Shown one piece after another: positions 7,349-16,976 of a DNA stretch of 64,000 bases. Source of the stretch: an uncultured Oscillospiraceae bacterium (lineage in GTDB: Bacteria; Bacillota; Clostridia; Oscillospirales; Oscillospiraceae); the NCBI GenBank assembly GCA_934667095.1, contig CAKULE010000002.1, forward strand, positions 62,001 through 126,000, in the 5' to 3' direction. Numbering within the stretch: the stretch's first letter is position 1; every line of letters starts with the position of its first letter. The notes beneath the pieces are model-generated. The model was not told where the DNA came from. It searched no databases and saw nothing but the letters and a program-made list of their open reading frames with translations. The translations under genes were made by a program, and so were the position numbers.

Positions 7349-10180
7349 TTACACTTGCCCAAGCAGCTTCTTCAGATAGCGGCCGGTATAGCTCTCCGGG
7401 CAGGCGGCGACCTTCTCCGGAGTCCCCGCACAGACCAGCGTGCCGCCGCCGGAGCCCCCCTCGGGGCCCAGATCGATGACGTAATCCGCAGTCTTGATGA
7501 CGTCCAGATTGTGCTCGATGACCACCACGGTGTTGCCCTTGTCCACGAACTGCTGGAGCACGTCCACCAGCTGGTGGACGTCGGCGGTGTGGAGACCGGT
7601 GGTGGGCTCGTCCAGAATATAGATGGTAGAGCCGGTGGACTGCTTGGACAGCTCGGTGGCCAGCTTCACCCGCTGGGCCTCGCCGCCGGAGAGGGTGGTG
7701 GAGGACTGACCCAGCTTGATATAGCCCAGCCCCACCTCCTTCAGAGTGCGCACCTTGTTGTACAGCCGGGGGAGGTTCTCAAAGAAGGGCAGGGTCTCAT
7801 CCACAGTCATCTCCAGCACTTCGTGGATATTCTTGCCCTTGTAGCGGACCTCCAGCGTCTCCCGGTTATAGCGCTTGCCCTTGCACACCTCGCAGGGGAC
7901 GTAGATGTCCGGCAGAAAGTGCATCTCGATCTTCAGCAGGCCGTCGCCCTGACATGCCTCACACCGGCCGCCGCGGACGTTGAAGGAGAACCGGCCGGGC
8001 CCATAGCCCCTGCCCTTGGCGTCGGGGGTGGAGGCAAAGAGCTCCCGGATGTCGTTGAACAGCCCCGTATAGGTGGCAGGGTTGGATCGGGGGGTGCGGC
8101 CGATGGGGGACTGGTCGATGGCAATGACCTTGTCCAGATATTCGATGCCTTCCATGGCGTCATGTTTGCCGGGGCGGGCCTTGGTACGGTTGAGCTCTGC
8201 GCCGAGGCGCTTGTAGAGGATCTCGTTCACCAGCGAGGACTTGCCCGAGCCGGACACTCCGGTGACGGCGATGAAGGTGCCCAGCGGGAAGGCCACGTCG
8301 ATGTGCCGCAGATTGTTCTCCGATGCGCCGCGGACCACCAGCAGCTTGCCGCTGCCGGGGCGGCGGGTCTCCGGCACGGGGACCTTCTTCCGCCCAGACA
8401 GGTAATCGCCGGTGATGGATCCGGGGGTGTTCATGATGTCCTCCGCCGTGCCGCAGGCCACCACGTGGCCGCCGTTGACGCCGGCGCCGGGGCCGATGTC
8501 CACAATATAGTCGGCGGCCCGCATGGTGTCCTCGTCATGCTCCACCACGATAAGGGTGTTGCCCAGATCCCGCAGATGCTTGAGGGTGCCCAGCAGCAGG
8601 TCGTTGTCCCGCTGGTGCAGGCCGATGGATGGCTCGTCCAGAATATACAGCACCCCCATGAGGGAGGAGCCGATCTGGGTGGCCAGACGGATGCGCTGAC
8701 TCTCGCCGCCGGATAGGGTGGCCGCCTGCCGGGAGAGGGTCAGGTACTGCAGCCCCACGCTGCGCAGGAAGCCCAGCCGGTCCCGGATCTCCTTGAGGAT
8801 ACGGTCGGCGATCATGGCCTGCGTGGGGGTAAGGGTGATGGTGTCAAGGAAGGCAAGGGCCTTGTCCACAGGCATGTCGCAGAAGTCCTGAATGGAGATG
8901 CCGCCCACGGTGACGGCAAGAGACTCCTTCTTCAGCCGGCGGCCGCCGCAGGTGGGGCAGGGGCACTCGCTCATGCACTCCTCGATCTCCCGCTTCATGG
9001 CGTCGGACTGGGTCTCGCGGTAGCGGCGCTCCAGATTGTTCACGATGCCCTCAAAGGGCTGGTACAGCACGCCCTTGCCCCGGGGCTGATCGTACTCGAT
9101 GGTCAGCTTCTCCCCCTTGGTGCCGTAGAGGATCACGTCCATCACCTGATCGGACAGGTTTTTCACCGGATCGGTGAGCTTGAAGCGGTACTTCTTGGAC
9201 AGGGCCTCGAAGTACATGCGGGAGATGCCGTCGCTCTTGATGTGGTTCCAGCCGGAGGCGGTGATGGCCCCGTCCAGAATGGACAGGGACTTGTTGGGGA
9301 TGACCAGCTCGGGGTCGATCTTCATCTGGGAGCCGAGGCCGGTGCAGGTGGGGCAGGCGCCGTAGGGGTTGTTGAAGGAGAACATCCGGGGCGTGAGCTC
9401 CTCCATGGATACGCCGCAGTCCTCGCAGGCGTAGTTCTGGGAGAAGAGGATGTCCCGGTCTTCCCCGACGATGTTGATGATGACCGTGCCTCCGGACAGG
9501 TTGGAGGCCACCTCCACGCTGTCCGTCAGCCGCCGGGCCATGTCGGGGCGGATGACCAGCCGGTCCACCACCACCTCAATGGAATGCTTCTTGTTCTTGT
9601 CCAGCTTGATCTCCTCGCTGAGATCATAGAGGGAGCCGTCCACCCGCACCCGGACGTAGCCGGATTTCCGGGCGTCCTCCAGCATCTTCTGGTGCTCGCC
9701 CTTCTTGCCGCGGATCACCGGGGCCAGCACCTGAATGCGGGTAGCCTCCGGCAGGGCCATGACCTGATCGATGATCTGGTCAATGGACTGCTGCTTGATC
9801 TCCTTGCCGCAGATCGGGCAGTGGGGGGTGCCTACCCGGGCCCACAGCAGACGGAGGTAGTCATAGATCTCCGTCACCGTGCCCACGGTGGACCGGGGGT
9901 TCTTGGAGGTGGTCTTCTGGTCGATGGAGATGGCGGGACTCAGGCCGTCGATATAGTCCACATCGGGCTTCTCCATCTGGCCCAGAAACATGCGGGCATA
10001 GGAAGACAGGGACTCCACGTACCGCCGCTGGCCCTCGGCATAGATGGTCTCGAAGGCAAGAGAGGACTTGCCCGACCCGGACAGGCCGGTGAACACCACC
10101 AGCTTGTCCCGGGGAATGGAGACGTCGATGTTCTTCAGGTTGTTCTCCCGGGCGCCCTTGATAAAAATATGATCCTGCAT
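7349..10180 (-). CDS. uvrA: Excinuclease ABC subunit A
   Basis: UvrA (943 aa) is the damage-sensing ATPase of nucleotide excision repair; it loads UvrB, whose gene is 1.4 kb upstream in the same direction. Two ABC modules are present: the first P-loop is GLSGSGKSS at residues 32-40, and the second is GVSGSGKSS in the C-terminal half. Both signature motifs (LSGGESQR and LSGGEAQR) are intact. Zinc-finger CxxC pairs are visible (CPICGKE, CEDCG with CPTC, CEACQGDG with CEVCKGK). Length is standard. The ATG lies 4 bp past the mmcQ stop with AGAGGAA upstream. Confidence 0.97.
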   Translation of the reverse strand: MQDHIFIKGARENNLKNIDVSIPRDKLVVFTGLSGSGKSSLAFETIYAEGQRRYVESLSSYARMFLGQMEKPDVDYIDGLSPAISIDQKTTSKNPRSTVGTVTEIYDYLRLLWARVGTPHCPICGKEIKQQSIDQIIDQVMALPEATRIQVLAPVIRGKKGEHQKMLEDARKSGYVRVRVDGSLYDLSEEIKLDKNKKHSIEVVVDRLVIRPDMARRLTDSVEVASNLSGGTVIINIVGEDRDILFSQNYACEDCGVSMEELTPRMFSFNNPYGACPTCTGLGSQMKIDPELVIPNKSLSILDGAITASGWNHIKSDGISRMYFEALSKKYRFKLTDPVKNLSDQVMDVILYGTKGEKLTIEYDQPRGKGVLYQPFEGIVNNLERRYRETQSDAMKREIEECMSECPCPTCGGRRLKKESLAVTVGGISIQDFCDMPVDKALAFLDTITLTPTQAMIADRILKEIRDRLGFLRSVGLQYLTLSRQAATLSGGESQRIRLATQIGSSLMGVLYILDEPSIGLHQRDNDLLLGTLKHLRDLGNTLIVVEHDEDTMRAADYIVDIGPGAGVNGGHVVACGTAEDIMNTPGSITGDYLSGRKKVPVPETRRPGSGKLLVVRGASENNLRHIDVAFPLGTFIAVTGVSGSGKSSLVNEILYKRLGAELNRTKARPGKHDAMEGIEYLDKVIAIDQSPIGRTPRSNPATYTGLFNDIRELFASTPDAKGRGYGPGRFSFNVRGGRCEACQGDGLLKIEMHFLPDIYVPCEVCKGKRYNRETLEVRYKGKNIHEVLEMTVDETLPFFENLPRLYNKVRTLKEVGLGYIKLGQSSTTLSGGEAQRVKLATELSKQSTGSTIYILDEPTTGLHTADVHQLVDVLQQFVDKGNTVVVIEHNLDVIKTADYVIDLGPEGGSGGGTLVCAGTPEKVAACPESYTGRYLKKLLGQV

Positions 10181-10184
10181 GGTC

Positions 10185-10574
10185 TTATTCCTCTTTTTCC
10201 TTTTCTTGCAGCTCGCGCTGGACGTACTTGGGCAGCTTTTCCACCACCAGCCTGTATGACAGATCGCACAGGCTCATGAGCACCTCGTCGGGCAGGTTCC
10301 CGTCCAGCAGGGCGGCTACCCACGTCTGCTTGTCCATGTAAAAGCCGGGCAGCACCTCCGGGTACTGGCCCCGGAGGCCCTCTGCCAACAGCGCCCCGCA
10401 CTTGAGATTCACCAGTTCGTGGCCGCCGTAGACCTTGTGCTCCGGCCCCGGCGCGCACACAGCGGCGAACATCTTGCCCCGCACAGTGTACCGCTGCCAG
10501 CCCCACTCGGCCTTGAAGTCCTTCTCCGCTCCGGGCTTCGACAGAAGGTACCCGTCCAGCCAACCGCAGTTCAT
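10185..10574 (-). CDS. MmcQ/YjbR family protein
   Basis: The 129-aa protein shows the MmcQ/YjbR pattern (CyaY-like fold): YGGHELVNLKCG, a central GFYMDKQTWVAALLDGNLPDE and the C-terminal LCDLSYRLVVEKLPK. The family is often called a DNA-binding protein, but its role is not established. The ATG at 10574 is preceded by GGAGGGG at seven bases. It is packed between traX (38 bp) and uvrA (4 bp), so it shares the uvrB-traX-mmcQ-uvrA transcription unit. Confidence 0.85.
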   Translation of the reverse strand: MNCGWLDGYLLSKPGAEKDFKAEWGWQRYTVRGKMFAAVCAPGPEHKVYGGHELVNLKCGALLAEGLRGQYPEVLPGFYMDKQTWVAALLDGNLPDEVLMSLCDLSYRLVVEKLPKYVQRELQEKEKEE

Positions 10575-10612
10575 TGCGAACCCCTCCAAATCAGTTTTCC
10601 GCCCCGCGGGTC

Positions 10613-11353
10613 TCAGACGTACATCCGCAGCAGGGAAAGAATGAGCATATGTACCGGGTAAAAGGCGTAGCAGGCGTACTGGATAGCCCGGCTGTGGGGG
10701 CCCTGCCGTCCGTTATAAAGCCAGATGGGGATAAGGGCCAGCACCGCCAGTCCCTGCTCCGGCAGGGCAAAGGTGTGTCCAAGCACCGTCACCGGCAACT
10801 CCATGCCCCGCAGGAGGAAGCAGTTGAAGACCACAAGGCCCGCCAGCTCCCCCAGCCAGCCAAAGCGCCGCCCCCGGCACAGGTAAAACACCAGCACGGT
10901 CACCACGCCGGCGCCGTAGTAGTCCACCATGGTCACCGTTCCCAGCAGGTAGCCCGCCGCGACACACAGGGCGGATACCGCCAGCCACGGCGCCGTCCCC
11001 TTCCCCTTCGCCCATTCCATGGCCAGCATCAGCAGAATAGCCAGCGCAAAGGTGAACATCACGTTCTGATGGAAGGGGAAGATCACCGATGAATAGGTCA
11101 GCAGGTTGAAGGGGATCTCGGAGATCAGGGCGAACAGGAGCATCCGCAGCAGATATTTTTTCCGGTCATGAGTGAGGGCAAAGCCCTCCGCCACCTGAAA
11201 GGCGAAAATGGGGAAGGCCAGCCGCCCCAGTGCGCTCATCCACTGGCTGCCCGGGATCACCGTGGCCCACAGGTGGTCGCACAGCATCAGGGCCATGGCC
11301 AGCAGTTTGAGCGACAGGCTGTTCAGGCAGCCCCGCCGTTGATGTTGTTCCAT
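10613..11353 (-). CDS. TraX family membrane protein
   Basis: The 246-aa polytopic protein has roughly seven to eight hydrophobic segments. It matches TraX-family proteins (LSLKLLAMALMLCDHLWAT at the start, GRLAFPIFAFQVAEGFALT and RMLLFALISEIPFN next). TraX of the F plasmid acetylates pilin, while the chromosomal clostridial copies have no known substrate and are thought to be acyltransferase-like. It lies 15 bp after the duplicated uvrB tail and upstream of mmcQ-uvrA, an unexplained position within repair genes. Confidence 0.88.
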   Translation of the reverse strand: MEQHQRRGCLNSLSLKLLAMALMLCDHLWATVIPGSQWMSALGRLAFPIFAFQVAEGFALTHDRKKYLLRMLLFALISEIPFNLLTYSSVIFPFHQNVMFTFALAILLMLAMEWAKGKGTAPWLAVSALCVAAGYLLGTVTMVDYYGAGVVTVLVFYLCRGRRFGWLGELAGLVVFNCFLLRGMELPVTVLGHTFALPEQGLAVLALIPIWLYNGRQGPHSRAIQYACYAFYPVHMLILSLLRMYV

Positions 11354-11368
11354 TCTGATTCCTCCGTG

Positions 11369-11551
11369 TTATTTTCCCCGCAGTTTGATGATCTGGTCCC
11401 GCAATGCAGCCGCCGTCTCGAACTCCAGCAGCTTCGCCGCCGCCCCATGGGTCAGGCCCCATGGGGACCCCAAATTTATTTCACCTGCGCGGCGGAAGTG
11501 AATTCCGCCCCGCGCCGAGGTTTTGCTGCGCAAAACACTCGTACGCCGCAC
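11369..11551 (-). pseudogene. Duplicated 3' fragment of uvrB (UVR motif tail)
   Basis: The last 23 sense residues of this 60-aa frame (AAKLLEFETAAALRDQIIKL and the residues after it) repeat the C-terminal UVR segment of UvrB encoded 200 bp upstream. At the DNA level 66 bp (11376-11441) match 11587-11652 with two differences. The rest of the frame is translated from a palindrome-rich spacer and resembles no protein. No ribosome-binding site was found. It is best read as the relic of a local duplication or of an insertion into the old uvrB end, not a functional gene. Confidence 0.75.
11376..11441. repeat. 66-bp direct repeat, copy A (duplicate of uvrB 3' end)
   Basis: It is identical to 11587-11652 except at two positions. 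The two copies are 211 bp apart, measured start to start. Confidence 0.95.
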
Positions 11552-11573
11552 CCGCGGCGGAGAAAGAGGCGGC

Positions 11574-11586
<13 letters not shown>
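11442..11586. repeat. Palindrome-rich 145-bp spacer between the uvrB tail copies
   Basis: The spacer holds several perfect small hairpins in a row: CCCCATGGGG-type palindromes near 11445-11466, GGCGGAA-gtgaa-TTCCGCC at 11491-11509, GTTTTGC-tgc-GCAAAAC at 11520-11536, and a CCGC/GCGG stem near 11546. Such a string of short hairpins is typical of REP/MITE-like intergenic elements. The element identity is inferred. Confidence 0.5.
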
Positions 11587-13541
<1,955 letters not shown>

Positions 13542-13571
13542 GGGTGCTCCCCTCCTCCGCTGTTTCCCTCT

Positions 13572-13599
13572 ATTATATCAAACATTCGTTCTATGTCAA
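13572..13599 (-). promoter_or_regulatory. uvrB promoter with embedded LexA (SOS) box
   Basis: On the minus strand, TTGACA (13594-13599) and TATAAT (13572-13577) are 16 bp apart. The spacer contains GAACGAATGTTT (13580-13591), which fits the Bacillota LexA consensus CGAACRNRYGTTYC in its core. A repressor there would block polymerase directly. Confidence 0.8.
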
Positions 13600-13613
13600 C
13601 CACTTTCTGTCCC

Positions 13614-14294
13614 TCACAGCACGCCGGAATCCCGCATGGACACCATGTCGTCCCCTGCGAGGATGAAGTGGTCCACCAGCTTGATGTCCACAGCGGCCAG
13701 AATACGGCTCAGCTGCCGGGTGGAGGCCACGTCCGCCGCTGAGTACGCCGCGATGCCGGAGACATGGTTGTGGGCCAGCGCCACCCGCACCGCGTTGCAG
13801 CTCAGGGCCTCCTCCACCACCTTCCGGCTGGTGATGTCCACCGCGCTGGCAACGCCTTCCCCGATCTTGCGGCAGGCAAGGAGCTCGCATTTTCCGTCCA
13901 TGCACACCAGATAGGCCATCTCGCTGCGCGCTCCGAAAAACAGGGGCGACAGCAGCTGCTGGAACTGCCAGCTCTCGGTGAGCTGCTCCCCCGCCTGCGA
14001 GATTTCCTCCAGATAGCGCGCCGCCACCGCCGGGATGAGCTTGATGAGGGCAGCGGTGTTCTCCCCCACGCCCTTCACCTTCAGCAGCTGCTCGTAGGTA
14101 GCATGAAACACTCCGGACAGGGACCCGAACTGGTCGATGAGGGCGTGGGCCAGCGGGTTCACGTCCCCCTGCGGGATGGCGTAAAACAGCAGCAGCTCCA
14201 GCACCCTGTGGTCAGCCATGCCGGTCAGTCCCCGGGCCAGAAATTCCTCCCGGGTGCGCTTCCTGTGTCCGCTGTGAATGGATGGCACGGGCAT
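13614..14294 (-). CDS. radC: RadC family JAMM-domain protein
   Basis: The 226-aa protein has an N-terminal helix-hairpin-helix-like part (LLKVKGVGENTAALIKL) and a C-terminal JAMM/MPN+ domain with VALAHNHVSG-x7-D, giving the His-x-His and Asp zinc ligands. The usual HNHPSG has Val in place of Pro. Despite its name, RadC has no proven repair role and is often tied to recombination or natural competence. The start is uncertain: ATG at 14294 sits only two bases after GAGGAGG, and GTG two codons in is better spaced. It is monocistronic, with promoter TTGTGG-17-TATAAT at 14331-14359. Confidence 0.9.
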   Translation of the reverse strand: MPVPSIHSGHRKRTREEFLARGLTGMADHRVLELLLFYAIPQGDVNPLAHALIDQFGSLSGVFHATYEQLLKVKGVGENTAALIKLIPAVAARYLEEISQAGEQLTESWQFQQLLSPLFFGARSEMAYLVCMDGKCELLACRKIGEGVASAVDITSRKVVEEALSCNAVRVALAHNHVSGIAAYSAADVASTRQLSRILAAVDIKLVDHFILAGDDMVSMRDSGVL

Positions 14295-14330
14295 CTCCTC
14301 CTCAAAAGGCTTGGACAGCTTGAACGGTTT

Positions 14331-14359
14331 ATTATATCACCGGCTGCAGGGCTCCACAA
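14331..14359 (-). promoter_or_regulatory. Sigma-A promoter of radC
   Basis: On the minus strand, TTGTGG (14354-14359) and TATAAT (14331-14336) are 17 bp apart. It is divergent from the WYL gene promoter. Confidence 0.7.
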
Positions 14360-14391
14360 GGGCATGGGCCGTTTTTTTCCGCATGTTTTTC

Positions 14392-14420
14392 TTGCCAGCC
14401 GGGCGGCGGCAGGGTATAAT
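14392..14420 (+). promoter_or_regulatory. Sigma-A promoter of the WYL regulator
   Basis: TTGCCA (14392-14397) and a perfect TATAAT (14415-14420) are 17 bp apart. Confidence 0.75.
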
Positions 14421-14422
14421 GA

Positions 14423-14438
14423 GTCCAAATTATTGGAC
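14423..14438 (+). promoter_or_regulatory. Candidate operator palindrome at the WYL gene start site
   Basis: GTCCAAAT/TATTGGAC is a 16-bp inverted repeat with one mismatch. It starts three bases after the -10, so it overlaps the expected transcription start. This is a typical position for an autorepressor. Confidence 0.5.
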
Positions 14439-14477
14439 ACATGATCTGCTACCATGGCAGCGTAAGGAGGCGGTCGT

Positions 14478-15476
14478 ATGGCGAGAAGCGCAAATCAGAA
14501 GCGAAAGCTGCTCATTCTGGAGCGGCTCCTGTGGCGGACAAGCGATGAGGAGCACCCCATTTCCACGGCGAACATGCAGGAGGAGCTGGGCCGGTGGGGC
14601 ATCACGGCAGAACGCAAGAGCCTCTATGACGACATGGAGCAGCTGCGGGAAATGGGGCTGGACGTACAGAATCAGAAGGGCCGGGCCGGCGGCTGGTTCC
14701 TCGGGGCGCGGGAGTTTGAGCCGGCAGAGCTGAAGCTGCTGGTGGACGCAGTGCAGTCCAGCCGCTTCCTCACCGGCCGCAAGAGCGACGCCCTCATCAA
14801 AAAGCTGGAGGGGCTCACCTCCGTCCATCAGGCGCGGCAGCTGCAGCGGCAGGTGTACGTGGACCGGCGGATCAAGACCATGAACGAGAGCATCTTCTAC
14901 AATGTGGACAAGCTCCACGCCGCCATTGCGGCCAACTGCATCATCACTTTCCGCTACTTTGAGTACAACACAAAAAAGGAGCGGGTGGCCCGCCGGAACG
15001 GCGCCCGCTACCGCGCCACCCCCTTCGGCCTCATCTGGGACAGCGAGAACTACTATCTGGCCGCGTGGGATGAGCTCCGCGGGGAGCTGCGCCACTACCG
15101 TGTGGACAAAATGGGGGACATCCTCATCAGCACCACCCCCGGCACGCCCCGCGGGGGCTGGACACCCGAGGGCTACACCCGGCGGCACTTCGGCATGTAC
15201 TCCGGCACGCCCTGTCAGCTGAAGCTCCGCTGCGCCGACGCTCTGGCCGGCGTGGTCATCGACCGCTTCGGGCAGGACGTCATGCTCATCCCCGACGGGG
15301 ACGGTTTTTTCACCGTGACGGTGGATGTGGCGGTGAGCCCGCCCCTGTGGGGCTGGCTCTTCGGCCTTGGGGACGGGGTGGAGATCGCCGCGCCCCAGTG
15401 GGCCGCCGACGAGTACCGCACCCGGCTGGCCCGGGCACTGGAACGCACACAGCAAGGAAAGGAGCGGGAGGCCTGA
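14478..15476 (+). CDS. WYL-domain transcriptional regulator
   Basis: The 332-aa protein begins with a DeoR/HTH_11-like winged helix (about residues 8-70, RKLLILERLLWRTSDEEHP followed by TAERKSLYDDMEQLREMG). A WYL ligand-sensing domain follows (about 130-220, with FRYFEY and DSENYYLAAWDELRGELRHYRVDKM, where YYL replaces WYL), then a C-terminal WCX-type extension. Such proteins sense nucleotides or other small ligands. AAGGAGG lies eight bases before the ATG. A palindrome at its own transcription start suggests autoregulation. No obvious target operon is adjacent. Confidence 0.88.
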   Translation: MARSANQKRKLLILERLLWRTSDEEHPISTANMQEELGRWGITAERKSLYDDMEQLREMGLDVQNQKGRAGGWFLGAREFEPAELKLLVDAVQSSRFLTGRKSDALIKKLEGLTSVHQARQLQRQVYVDRRIKTMNESIFYNVDKLHAAIAANCIITFRYFEYNTKKERVARRNGARYRATPFGLIWDSENYYLAAWDELRGELRHYRVDKMGDILISTTPGTPRGGWTPEGYTRRHFGMYSGTPCQLKLRCADALAGVVIDRFGQDVMLIPDGDGFFTVTVDVAVSPPLWGWLFGLGDGVEIAAPQWAADEYRTRLARALERTQQGKEREA

Positions 15477-15500
15477 CGGCCTCCCGCTCCTTTTCTCTCA
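15455..15500. terminator. Bidirectional terminator
   Basis: A 14-bp stem overlaps the WYL gene stop codon and is flanked by AAAGG and CCTTTT. It serves both the WYL gene and the convergent gene ending at 15498. Confidence 0.8.
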
Positions 15501-16379
15501 TTCGCTTACCGCCCCGGCGCTGTCCAGCGCGGACAGGTCAAAGCCCTCCAGAATAGCGAAGCGCGCCAGCCGGGAGCACAGGCGCTCCGCCTGCTCCCCA
15601 TCGGCACAGTGGACGGTGAACTTGCAGCCCACGCCGTTCGCCAGCAGGGAAACCTCCCGGCTCTCCCGCAGCTCTGTACCATTCTCCAGGATCACATAGC
15701 TGCTGTCCTTTAGGGCCGTGACCTCCGTGTCCCACACCACGGTGCGCTCATAGCTGTCCTCCGGCAGAGCCACGCAGCTTGGAACCTCCGCACCGGCCAG
15801 CAGTTCCAGAGAGATCACGCAGTCCTCACCGGTCACCCAGATGGCCGCGCCGCAGGGGGTGCCGTCGGCCAGGAACCAGAGCGTGCCGCCCAGTTCCCCG
15901 TCGGCGGGCCAGTCCAGGTGATCCGTCAGGTTGCCCGCCCCCTTCACCAGGGTCAGCAGGTCGCCCTCCGCCGCGTCCCGCCGCAGCGCGCCGGGAGGGG
16001 CCAGGCTGTAATCCGCCAAGGTTCCCGGATCGTCGGCGTAATGCAGGGCAGGCAGCATGTAGGCGCTGGCCACCCCATCCCGGACGATCTCATAGGGCGT
16101 CAGCCACGCCCCGTCCGCCCCGGGCTCGCCGGTGACGGGGGCGATAGCCGGCTCGGTGACGGAGGGGAGGTCCGCCCGCTCGGTGCCGGAGGGCAGCGCC
16201 GTCCCCCGCCAGCGGAGGGCGCCCCAGCTGCCCAGACCCACGATGAGGGCCGCCGCGGCGGCCATGGCTCCGTACCGCCGCCAGGGGGCCGCCCTTTTCG
16301 GCGCTTTCAGGCCCGTGAGTTTTTTCCGCAGCGTGTCCGGCATGGTCACGCTGTCCATGTAGCGCTGATAATCGTTCAT
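15498..16379 (-). CDS. Probable membrane-anchored partner of the ECF sigma factor
   Basis: The 293-aa protein has a short cytoplasmic N-terminus (about 35 residues, MNDYQRYMDSVTMPDTLRKKL), one transmembrane segment (about 36-56, rich in Ala/Leu) and a large extracytoplasmic domain with no motif I recognise. Its ATG overlaps the sigma-factor stop codon (ATGA), so the two are translationally coupled. That context and the topology fit an anti-sigma factor or a sigma-dependent membrane sensor. The family is not identified, and the N-terminus is short for a classical anti-sigma domain. Confidence 0.65.
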   Translation of the reverse strand: MNDYQRYMDSVTMPDTLRKKLTGLKAPKRAAPWRRYGAMAAAAALIVGLGSWGALRWRGTALPSGTERADLPSVTEPAIAPVTGEPGADGAWLTPYEIVRDGVASAYMLPALHYADDPGTLADYSLAPPGALRRDAAEGDLLTLVKGAGNLTDHLDWPADGELGGTLWFLADGTPCGAAIWVTGEDCVISLELLAGAEVPSCVALPEDSYERTVVWDTEVTALKDSSYVILENGTELRESREVSLLANGVGCKFTVHCADGEQAERLCSRLARFAILEGFDLSALDSAGAVSE

Positions 16380-16834
16380 AACGCGTCTCCTTTCAGGCTG
16401 TTCCGCAGGGCCGCTCTGGCCCGGCTCAGGTGGGAGCGCACCGTCCCCGGCCGCTGGCCGAGAATGCGGGCGATCTCTTCGGTGGAATATCCCTCGTAAT
16501 AAAACAGGTGGACCGCCGCCCGCTGGGCCGGCGGCAGGGTCAGCACCGCCTCGGCCACCTCCCGGCTCGCACTGTCCGGGGCGGGATAGACGTCCAGCAG
16601 CTCCTGGGTAGGGTGGCGCTTCTGGGCCCGCAGGCGGCTTTTGCAGCCGTTGGCCGTCACGGTGAGCAGCCACGCCCGCTGGTGCCCCTCGTCCCGGAAG
16701 GCCGGGCGCTTCTCCAGCCAGCGGAGGAAGGCGTCCTGCACGGCATCCTCCGCCTCGTAGGGGTCCCCCAGGATGGCCAGCGCCGCCCGCAGCAGAGTGC
16801 TGCCGTAGCGGTCCACCAGCGTCTCCAGTTCCAA
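16376..16834 (-). CDS. RNA polymerase sigma factor, ECF type
   Basis: The 152-aa protein has the two-domain ECF layout. Region 2 holds the -10 recognition helix (DPYEAEDAVQDAFLRWLEKRP), and region 4 holds a helix-turn-helix (STEEIARILGQRPGTVRSHLSRARAALR). The start codon is TTG (16834), chosen because GGGAGG lies eight bases upstream and MELETLVDRYGSTLLRAALA is the normal family start. The downstream overlapping membrane protein is its likely regulator. No target promoter was identified; sigma factors of this class usually regulate their own operon. Confidence 0.88.
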   Translation of the reverse strand: MELETLVDRYGSTLLRAALAILGDPYEAEDAVQDAFLRWLEKRPAFRDEGHQRAWLLTVTANGCKSRLRAQKRHPTQELLDVYPAPDSASREVAEAVLTLPPAQRAAVHLFYYEGYSTEEIARILGQRPGTVRSHLSRARAALRNSLKGDAL

Positions 16835-16920
16835 AAGCCCCGCCTCCCTTCTGCCCTATACACGCCCGGGACAGCCCGATTGCTGCACCGGGCGGAAAAT
16901 TTTCTTTCTGTTTGCCGCGA

Positions 16921-16949
16921 TTGCTTTTCCGGCCCCTCCATGATACAAT
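16921..16949 (+). promoter_or_regulatory. Sigma-A promoter of the nucleotidyltransferase gene
   Basis: TTGCTT (16921-16926) and TACAAT (16944-16949) are 17 bp apart, 28 bp before the start codon at 16977. Confidence 0.7.
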
Positions 16950-16976
16950 GTTTTTACATCGAAAGGAAGTGTTCCC

